A stretch of 64,000 bases of DNA. Source: Siphonodentalium dalli (taxonomy: Eukaryota; Mollusca; Scaphopoda; Gadilida; Siphonodentaliidae). Below are positions 55,319-64,000 of this stretch, one piece after another (position 1 is the stretch's first letter; each line of letters begins with the position of its first letter). A program made the position numbers and the translations under genes. The stretch covers positions 108,399,319-108,463,318 of the forward strand of contig CP136066.1 in assembly GCA_032622095.1 (NCBI GenBank). The letters run 5' to 3'. The notes beneath the pieces were generated by a model. It had not been told where the DNA came from, did no database searches, and worked only from the letters and a program-made list of their open reading frames with translations.

Positions 55319-55439
55319 CAGTAAAATGAGAGCCGAGAGTTTTCCGATGAATGGCAACAAGCCATATTTCCGACTAAATCCTGAAAAATTACCCGTAATT
55401 CTGCTATGGTTAAGGAGTCGATTATTTATAGCATTACTG
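55319..55439. mobile_element. Family A MITE, left arm deleted
   Basis: CAGTAAAATGAGAGCC joins the apex; right arm TTTTCCGATGAATGGCAACA to GCATTACTG; TA on both sides (55317-55318, 55440-55441). Confidence 0.82.
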
Positions 55440-55441
55440 TA

Positions 55442-56282
55442 TATGCAGCATTTCTGCTAGGGTTTAAATGTAGGGTCCGTAGAACCTAGGATAGGATGGG
55501 ATGACCAATAGTTTGGTCCTCATATGCAAGTTTTGAAATTCCATGCTCAAACAAAACCCTGTTTCCTTGCACAAGAGAATAGTGCTGGGCAGTGTTTAAT
55601 ATTGGGCTATAAAAATACCTCCCTAATTTGAAAATCACATCTGAGTGAAATTCTGACAAACAAATGTCAGATCATGTCAGGTCAATAAAAATGGCCAAAA
55701 TAGAAATAAATTACAGGGTACATTAACATTGCATGGCTTCTCATGAACAGAATTATTCCCAGAAAATACTGTCTGTCAGGACCAACATCAATCAAAGACA
55801 AAATTCTTATTGGTTCATGGAGTTAGAAAACCAGTTATCTATGAACTCATGACCCTGTATGATGAGATATGGCTTCAAACTCCAGGCAGAGTTATCTCCC
55901 ATCGCTCCACTGAGATACCACTGCCATAAGGACATTTAATTGGTAAGGGTTTCTTACGTGTTCTCAGTTTTTATGTTTCAGGATTAAAATTGACTATGTC
56001 TGGCTCAGTTCATATTGTTCTTATCAATATCGAAAGAATTACCATTTATATTGCAAACTTTTTGTGGTCAAAATAAGATAATATAGGCGACTAAATATAG
56101 TTCCGACGATATGTAAAAATAGATGTATCGGTCTGCAAAGTACCATCCTTGTGGCAGTGCTATATCGCAGTGATATCGTAGAGGGCGCTGCATGGAGTTT
56201 GATATGGCTTATGTCCATAGATTGTACAGTACTTTATAAAACAAATTCAAAGTGTGCCGCTGAAATGTTTCACTGGAACTCT
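55442..56282. other. No gene recognised
   Basis: AT-rich unique-looking sequence, no supported frame. Confidence 0.45.
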
Positions 56283-56286
56283 TAAC

Positions 56287-57397
56287 TCTTTCACTGCCGA
56301 TCACAACTTGAGTCGAATTACCCATACACTGCCGATCGCAACTTGAGTCGAATCCTGACATCTTCGTCCCATAACATCAATCCGTAGGAAGTAACTTTAC
56401 ATTATTCTGTGAAAACACTGTACGTGATATAATCAATTTTGTAACGAGAAACTCCCGGTTTATTTTTTTTTATATCTCGGGATGTCGGCCATCTTGTTTT
56501 GTGATTAAGTGGTCGCGGTCACGTGATCCTCCTGGTATAGGAAGTGTTTTCCATTCCACAGAGACCAATACCTACCTACATACCAAGTTTCAGGAATATA
56601 CCTCTGCATATACAAAAGTTATTGCGAAATACCCAATAATATATATATTTAGCAGAAATATACTAACTTGTTTTCGGTTCTCAATACTATCACCAACTTA
56701 CATACCAAATGTCGTCAAAATATCTCTGCAGATACAAAAGTTATTGAGGAATAATGCATTTTCCTTATATTTCGGTGTGGCGGCCATCTTGTTTTGTGAT
56801 CATGTGGTCATGGTCTCGTGACACTGGCAGACTGGGAAGTGTTTTCAATTCCCAAGTCCAATATCTAACTGTGCACCAAGTTCCACAAACATAAGTTACA
56901 AAAGTTATTGAGAAATACCCAATCAATATGTATTTAGCAGCAATATACTTACATTATCTTATATTTCGGGATGGCGGCCATCTTGTTTTGTGGTCACATG
57001 ATCGTGGTCACGTGAAATGTGACACTGGCGGACTAGAACATATTTTCTATTCCCAATACTGATACCTACTTACATACCAATTTAAGTTAACTTTCATGAA
57101 AATATCTCTATAAATACAAAATTTATTGAGAAATACTGAAATTTTCTTATATTTTGGGGTGGAGGCCATCTTGTTTGTGGTCACGTGATTGTGGTCACGT
57201 GACAATGGTGGACTGGGGTGTGTTTCCCAGACCAATACCTACATGCATACCAACTTTCATGAAAATAGCTCGGCAGATACAAAAGTTATTGAGAAATAAC
57301 CAATCCATATGTATTTAGCAGCAATATGCTACATGTACATGTATAGTATGCTTGGCAGTGGCAGATATGTCTGTGGTGCTGCATGGCAGTGAAAGAG
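56287..57397. mobile_element. TTAA element of 1111 bp with internal tandem repeat
   Basis: TTAA at 56283-56286 and 57398-57401; terminal inverted repeats CTCTTTCACTGCC and GGCAGTGAAAGAG. The inside is built from about four units of roughly 200 bp with GGCCATCTTGTTTTGTG, GTGGTCACGTGATC, ACCAATACCTACCTACATAC and ACAAAAGTTATTGAGAAAT. CTGCCGATCACAACTTGAGT is repeated near the left end. piggyBac-like by ends and target; the open frames do not resemble a transposase. Confidence 0.83.
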
Positions 57398-57406
57398 TTA
57401 ATTAAC

Positions 57407-57750
57407 CCTTTCATGACTGGAGCTTCCTGAAATTTTTAAAAACCCCTGTGCAAATGCATGCTCTTATATATGTGAGTCTCTCATAGGGAGCCTTGCATAT
57501 ATAAGATAATACATTGGCCTAACAATATTTACCTTGACCGTGACATTGTAAGACAATGCATTCTCTTACACATGAGAGCCTCACATATATAAGAGAATAC
57601 ATTGCCTAACAATATTTACCTTGACATTGTAAGACAATGCATTCTCTTACATATGTGAGGCTCCTCATGGGAGACTCACATATATAAGAGGATGCACTGG
57701 AACAGGAACTTTATTGCTGTCCCAGCACAGCTCCCACCATGAAAAGGTAG
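57407..57750. mobile_element. Family F element with an extra unit
   Basis: TTAA at 57403-57406 (one base after the TTAA of the preceding element). Left end CCCTTTCATGACTGGAGC, right end CTCCCACCATGAAAAGG with worn TTAA. The spacer plus half hairpin (TAACAATATTTACCTTGAC.. CAATGCATTCTCTTACA) is duplicated, making it about 80 bp longer than normal. Confidence 0.8.
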
Positions 57751-58984
57751 GGCTTTAAGGCTGATTTCTCAATGGACAAGCACCGAACTGCCACAGTTGA
57801 AATTAATTGGGCAACAAATAGAATAACCATATTAACATACTTCTAGATTCACATGTTCCCATAGAGATAAATATCAGTGCCACCCCCTCCCCCCAAAAAT
57901 CAAATGTCTATTAAGATGCAAATGAAACTTGAGATGATGCAGTATATTATAATAACTTGTGTGATTCAGGTGATTTCAGTGTAGAGAGAAATCATTGATT
58001 TAATATCAATTAAATGGTGCCATTTTTGTCTCCTTTAAAATGGTAATTTCTACTATTTCAATATTAAAGTCATTGTAAAGCACAAAGTTATTTCATACAT
58101 TTATGGACCAATATTGATAACAATTTGGCAAAAGCAAGAATAATTAGGTATAATTTGAGGGTCAATTCTGCCAAGAGTTACTTGTGTGTGTATTTATGAG
58201 TAACCAAGTATCCTAGCTGACACTGATTTTCTGGTAAGAATATTCTGGTCAGCCTGGCTCCAAAAGAGTAAGAATAGCTGAACTTTTGACCCTAAATTGT
58301 GGGTCATATTTATATGCCACCAAAATAATTACCATTGCAGGTGTAGGTGGCTCTGTGATGTCTTACAGTAAAACAATGACTATCACTATAACTCCTATAA
58401 ATATTATGTACCCTAATGTCAGAAACAGACAAAAGAAATAAAAAGGAACATCTTTAAAACAAGACTAATGAAGAGTGAAATCAGGAGTGGTGCCAGGATT
58501 TCTCTGCCGCAGGGGACATAATCGCCCAACAGGGGTGGGGGGTATAGGATTACAGAAGCTACCATTGCAGATATAGCCCGCCTTCACCCCTGAGTGAAAT
58601 TGAAGAAAGTGTTGGATGGCCTTGAATTTATCTCAATATTACCACCACTCACCGAACTCGAAATTTATTCCGATTGCATTTAGGGCCTTGAAAAAAATTG
58701 AAAAGATCTAAATTTGGACTTTAATTTTATAATTGAGGGGCTTCAAAGACCTTAATAGTCATCAACCTTGAAATTCTTTAGTTCTGACCTGGTTCCAACA
58801 TTAATCTTTCTGGCCCAGTCAGAGCTGAGTGGGGCCAGTGCACATTTGTTCTCTTTAATCAATGGTAGAGGGTAAATTTGAATTTTTAATGACTAATGGG
58901 GGAGGGGTTTATGTGTATATATTAAGGAAATCAAATCATGCCAATTTACATGCTTGAAACTAGAAATGCCAGCTATAACACACC
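57751..58984. other. No gene; one repeat fragment
   Basis: 58487-58605 is a worn family L copy (GGTGCCAGGATTTCTC, CACCCCTGAGTG). The rest shows no coding or repeat signal I can support. Confidence 0.45.
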
Positions 58985-59112
58985 ATAGTAATGCCCTAAA
59001 TAATCGACTCCTTAGCTACAGCAGAATTATGGGTAATTTTTCAGAATTTAGTCGGAAATATGGCTTGTTGCCATTCACCGGAAAGCTCTCACAAATCCTA
59101 AAAAGTTACCTA
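58985..59112. mobile_element. Family A MITE, right arm mostly lost
   Basis: TAGTAATGCCCTAAATAATC through CACCGGAAAGCTCTCACAAA, then ATCCTAAAAAGTTACC; right terminus absent. Confidence 0.75.
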
Positions 59113-59492
59113 TCTCATATAGTTTAGATGATTAAGAGGAACAGCAATAATTATTTTTGGTATGTGTAGGTTTAGTTTGTATATGTTGCATTTAGTATTC
59201 AACATTTTATTCCTGTGCAACAAAGCAAAAAAAATGTGTTAGATTAGAGATTTTGTATGTTGTTGTTGTAAACTGAGATCTGGAACCATGAATACACATT
59301 TAAATATAATACACATCATCTGGGGTTCGCTTGCACCAACTCTGATACCTTATCAGGGGAGCCATTGTTGTTTTGAGCCAATATTTATACATTACTTTTT
59401 GCCAGGCTGTGCACAACTGTGCATTTTTTTTGCAACAAGATTAATTAAGTAGATAACTATATTGCAGACATTACCTGATAACATAATGGTTG

Positions 59493-59772
59493 CAAGCCTG
59501 TAATTTGCAGAATGAGGTCCCCAGAGGGTGAATTTAGTGACGCTATCCTGCATAGTGAACTAGCATCACTAAATTCACCCTCTGGGAACCTCATTCTCAT
59601 GCTCATCTGGGAGACATGGGACTCAGATTGAAGTTCCCAAAAGGTGAATATTGTGATGTACATCTATTGGGAACCTCGATTATGCAATGGGCATCTGCCA
59701 ATTTGGGGATACAGAGCAACTAAACTAAAAAAGAAACAGAGAAGATGAGGCCTAAGCAGAATGAGGTCCCCT
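59493..59772. mobile_element. Family H element, right-truncated
   Basis: Starts CAAGCCTGTAATTTGCAG; first hairpin 59507-59597 complete; spacer with GGGAGACATGGGACTCAGAT and CCAATTTGGGGATACAGAG; ends within the second hairpin at GCAGAATGAGGTCCCC. Confidence 0.78.
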
Positions 59773-60379
59773 TAACCTACCCCCATCGATAAAACTATCC
59801 AACTGTTGGAAATTTACAACTATAGACCCCCTGAGTTTTCTGACTAATGGCCAATTTAGTCCCAAAAAATTACCGAAAAGTAGGAAAATATGTCTGAAAC
59901 AAATTTTACTCTTAAATACTGGTTGAAAAATCAAACTGTGACACCATTTTGGTGTGAAACTGATATTTTGTTTATAGGCATCAAATTTCCAACTACTAAA
60001 CAATTTACCCCATCCCTGCAAGCTTGTTTCTTTCATTTTAGAACAAATGCCACCAGTATGTTTATCTGTTAATGCCTACAACCACATAATTATGCTCTTA
60101 CGGTAGTCTTCTAGCAAAAAAACCTGCAGTTTTAGCATGCAGCAATTGTATAAATTTGACCCAAAGCAACAATACATCCCCTGATAAACACAGGTCCCAG
60201 GCATTTTTTCTGCTCAATACATACAGTACTATAGTATTAGACTTATACCATCTACAACGTAAGTACTCTAGGTATTGAGTGTTGAGGAATACATTTGCCA
60301 GGGACCTGTGCTGATAATGGTATTGGAGGTGGTGCGAGTGAACCAAACTGATTTGTGTTTTATTTAAGTGCTATTGGCA

Positions 60380-60625
60380 GCAAAGGTGGTATATGTAAAA
60401 TAAATCTCCATTATAACACTATAACCCAGTGTGGTATTACAGTCATCAAGTACATGTCTCGACACAGGTGTGAAATAGACAGTTTGATGCCAATTTTTTT
60501 TATCAAAATATAAATTTAAAGCATTTAATGAGCCTATAAGATTATATCATACTATCACATTTTGAACAATAGCTTGATAGGAAAGCTACAGGCATGTTTA
60601 TTTAAAGTAACATATCTTATTCGTT
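60380..60625 (+). repeat. Left direct repeat flanking the 161 bp array
   Basis: Matches 63595-63815 in order: GGTATATG.AAAATAA, ATAACCCAGTGTG, GACACAGGTGTGAAATAGAC, AGTTTGATGCCA, CATGTTTATTTAAAGT. Diverged by eye perhaps a fifth. Together they bracket the satellite array. Confidence 0.75.
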
Positions 60626-60780
60626 TTAACATATATTCTAATGTTTTTCAAAAATGAAACTGATCATCCACATAAATAATTGGTGGCAGGTGGGGCCAAG
60701 TTAGGGAAATATTTTGTAAGATTTTGACATTAATTTTTTTTCCAACTTTAATTAAGTCAGATTTTATAATTATTAGCTCA

Positions 60781-63540
60781 ACTTTACTTTGTAAAGTTTG
60801 AGCTATTGCCATGGCTTTGTCGTCCGTCGTCCGTGTGTGCGTGTGTGCGTGTGTGCGTGTGTACGTAACGCGTCAACAATAGAGGCTACAGGTCGTACCT
60901 TTGATCGGATCATTATGAAATTTGTCATAGCTGTTGACATCAACATTTGTACCGGAATGATTCATTTTGGGGTCATACGGAAAAAAAACATGGCCGCCAG
61001 CGGCCATCTTAGATTTCAAAGTTCAATCCATTAGCACGGGCTACAGGCCTTACTGTTCGTCTGATCGTCATGAAATTTGTCATGGATGTTAATATTGACA
61101 TGTAGATGGGAACGAGTAATTTTGGGGTCATTCGGCCAAAAAACATGGCCGCCAGCAGCCATCTTCGATTTTACTCTTTGCATGACTAAATCCTTTAGCA
61201 CGGGCTACAGGTCGTACCTTTAGTCAGATCGTCATAAAATTTGTCATGGATGTTAACAATGACATGTAGATGGGAACGAGTCATTTTTGGGTTATTCGGG
61301 CAAAAAACATGGTCGCCAGCAGCCATCTTGGATTTTACTCTTTGTATGACTAAATCCTTTAGCACGGGCTACAGGTCGTACCTTTAGTGAGATCGTCATA
61401 AAATTTGTCATGGATGTTAACAATGACATGTAGATGGGAACGAGTCATTTTTGGGTTATTCGGGCAAAAAACATGGCCGCCAGCAGCCATCTTGGATTTT
61501 ACTCTTTGTATGACTAATTCCTTTAGCACGGGCTACAGGTCGTACCTTTAGTCTGATAATCATGAAATTTATCATGGTTGTTGAAATTGGAATGTAGATG
61601 GGAACGAGTCATTTTGGGGTCATTCGGACAAAAAACATGGCCAGTGGCCATCTTTGTTTTCAAAATTCAATCCATTAGCACGGGCCACAGGTCGCACTGT
61701 TCGTCTGATCGTCATGAAATTTGTCATGGATGTTAATATTGACATGTAGATGGGAACGAGTAATTTTGGGGTCATTCGGCCGAAAAATATGGCCGCCAGC
61801 AGCCATCTTGGATTTTACTCTTTGTATGACTACATTCTTTAGCACGGGCTACAGGTGGTACCTTTAGTCTGATCATCATCAAATTTGTCATGGATGTTAA
61901 CAATGACATGTAGATTGGAACGAGTCATTTTGGGGTCAATCAGCCAAAAAACATGGCCGCCAGCAGCCGTCTTGGATTTTACTCTTTGCATGACTAAATC
62001 CTTTAGCACGGGCTACAGGTCCTACTTTTAGTCTGATCATCATAAAATTTGTCAAGAATGTTAATAATGACATGTAGATGGGAACGAGTCATTTTGGGGT
62101 CATTCGGCCAAAAAACATGGCCGTCAGCAGCCATCTTGGATTTTACTCTTTGTATGACTAAATCCTTTAGCACGGGCTACAGGTCGTACCTTTAGTCTGA
62201 TCATTATAAAATTTGTCATGGCTGTTGATATTGGAATGTAGATGGGAACGAGTCATTTTGGGGTCATTCGGACAAAAAACATGGCCGCCAGCGGCCATCT
62301 TGGATTTCAAAATTTAATCCATTAGCACGGGCCACAGGTCGTACTGATTGTCTGATCATCATGAAATTTGTCATGGATGATAATATTTACATGTAGATGG
62401 GAACGAGTAATTTTGGGGTCATTCGGCCAAAAAACATGGCCACCAGCAGCCATCTTAGATTTTACTCTTTGTATGACTAAATTCTTTATCACGGGCTGCA
62501 GGTCGTACCTTTAGTCTGATCATCATAAAATTTTTCATGGATGTTAACAATGACATGTAGATGGGAACGGGTAATTTTGGGGTCAATCGGCCAAAAAACA
62601 TGGTCGCCAGCAGCCATCTTGGATTTTACTCTTTGTATGACTAAATCCTTTAGCACGGGCTACAGGTTGTATCTTTAGTCTGATCAGCATAAAATTTTTC
62701 ATGAATGTTAATAATGACATGTAGATGGGAACGAGTCATTTTGGGGTCATTCGGCCAAAAAAGATGGCCGCCAGCAGCCATCTTGGATTTTACTCTTTGT
62801 ATGACTAAATCCTTTAGCACGGGCTACAGGTCGTACCTTCAGTCTGATCATCATAAATTTTTCATGGCTGTTGAAATTGGAATGTAAATGGGAACGAGTC
62901 ATTTTGGGGTCATTCGGACAAAAAACATGGCCGCCAGCGGCCATCTTGGATTTCAAAATTTAATCCATTAGCACGGGCCACAGGTCGTACTATTGGTCTG
63001 ATCATCATGAAATTTGTCCTGGATGTTAATGTTGATATGTAGATGGGAACGAGTAATTTTGGGGTCATTTGGCGGAAAAAACGTGGCCGCCAGCAGCCAT
63101 CTTGGATTTTACTCTTTGTATGACTAAATTCTTTAGCACGGGCTACAGGTCGTACCTTTAGTCTGATCATCATCAAATTTGTCATGGATGTTAACAATGA
63201 CATGTAGATTGGAACAAGTCATTTTGGGGTCAATCGGCCAAAAAACATGGCCGCCAGCAGCCATCTTGGATTTTACTCTTTGTATGACTAAATTCTATAG
63301 CATGGGCTACAGGTCGTACCTTTAGTCTGATCGTCATAAAATTTGTCATTGATGTTAACGATGACATGTAGATGGGAACGACTCATTTTGGGGTCATTCG
63401 GCCAAAAACATGGCCGCCAGCAGCCATCTTGGATTTTACTTTTCTCTTCATGTCTATAAACTAGTATTAGACATTCAACTTTCCACATTCCTAATCGCTC
63501 CATTGACTGTAATATATTAAATTATTCCCTTTCCAAGTTG
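60781..63540 (+). repeat. Tandem array of about 161 bp units
   Basis: About 16 units with GACATGTAGATGGGAACGAG, TCATTTTGGGGTCATTCGG, AACATGGCCGCCAGCAGCCA, TCTTGGATTTTACTCTTTG, TAGCACGGGCTACAGGTCGT and TGATCATCATAAAATTTGTC. Two unit types alternate irregularly (one with TCAAAATT.AATCCATTAG). Starts after AGCTCAACTTTACTTTGTAA and a GTGTGTGC microsatellite (60828-60862), and ends at CCAAGTTGAGCTAC, so AGCTCAACTT is inverted at the two ends. Frames of 60-97 codons in it come from the repeat and are not genes. Confidence 0.92.
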
Positions 63541-63594
63541 AGCTACAGTGTCATTGACACTTTCATTAAAAATTATAATAATTCTATTGACAGA

Positions 63595-63815
63595 AAATGT
63601 GGTATATGGAAAATAATCTCAATTATAACCCAGTGTGAGGTTACTGCCATCAAATCTGGACACAGGTGTGAAATAGACAGTTTGATGCCAAAAAAAAAAA
63701 TCATCAAAATCTAATTTAAATAATTTTAGAAAATTATAAGCACATTTTTAACAACACCCTCCAGAGAAAGCTTCGGAAATGCTTCATGTTTATTTAAAGT
63801 GACTTATCGCATTCA
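63595..63815 (+). repeat. Right direct repeat flanking the 161 bp array
   Basis: Counterpart of 60380-60625, with an A-run (63692-63701) and a few indels. No LTR-type TG..CA ends were found. Confidence 0.75.
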
Positions 63816-64000
63816 TTTGGTAACAGACACACTAATTCCAGCTGGGTTGTCAACATGTGCTCTTGTATGACAGACTGGTTTGGTTTGGGTTTTGTCGTTT
63901 CAGCTGCTAGGCCATATCACAAGTTCACAACGCGAGTATTACAGGTGGAGGATAGACATGCAGGGGGTTAATTTTACCAGAAAATCCCTCCACTTAGCCT

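Noticed and set aside
62747-63503. Repeated peptide frames with SKIQDGCWRP-like text
   Set aside because: They follow the 161 bp units; stop codons and frame changes differ between units as expected of non-coding satellite.
60380-63815. LTR retrotransposon suggested by direct repeats around 3 kb
   Set aside because: No TG..CA ends, primer-binding site, polypurine tract or gag/pol frames; the interior is a tandem array.

Overview
This window reads as intergenic or intronic DNA from an animal nuclear genome. I see no bacterial-style coding, no operons, no rRNA or tRNA gene and no long open reading frame. Several repeats end in motifs that I associate with marine invertebrate genomes, such as long arrays of about 160 bp units and lines of the type 'CATGGCCGCCAGCAGCCATCTTGG'-like text. 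I therefore infer a marine invertebrate (mollusc, lancelet, hemichordate or similar), but the sequence alone does not fix the phylum. Most short reading frames here fall inside repeats and are not genes.

The window is a dense, nested graveyard of short non-autonomous DNA transposons. Four target-site signatures can be read directly. (1) Family A: foldback elements with CAGTAATGCCC ends and TA target duplications (mariner/pogo-like), about 24 copies. (2) Families B, C, D, E, F and a 1.1 kb element: ends CCCTTT or CTCTTT with TTAA target duplications (piggyBac-like), about 30 copies. Three of these families share one hairpin module. (3) Family H (about 93 bp hairpins in a larger unit) and an 874 bp element with TAGAG ends: 8 bp target duplications (hAT-like). 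(4) Helitron-like elements with 5' TC, 3' hairpin plus CTAG, inserted between A and T.

Layout: 0-16 kb is bracketed by a near-identical inverted repeat (1-266 and 15856-16121) whose inner edges are family A elements; inside lie a nested foldback locus (3.5-5.0 kb) and many TTAA elements. 16-31 kb holds more TTAA and TA elements, a 447 bp palindrome and two hAT-like H elements. 31-35.2 kb contains an old direct duplication and, on the minus strand, three splice-phase-compatible candidate exons, the best protein-coding candidate in the window. 35.2-42 kb is sparse, with a LINE zinc-knuckle fragment. 42.34-44.89 kb is a head-to-tail array of four Helitron-like elements. 48.05-52.89 kb is a recent 2.4 kb tandem duplication whose right breakpoint lies inside another Helitron (52433-53473). 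56.3-57.75 kb holds a 1.1 kb TTAA element and a family F copy. 60.78-63.54 kb is an array of about 161 bp units flanked by diverged direct repeats.

Protein-coding content is minimal: three linked candidate exons (33895-35196, minus), one isolated candidate last exon (2076-2252, minus), and one fragment of a non-LTR retrotransposon. None could be assigned to a named gene.
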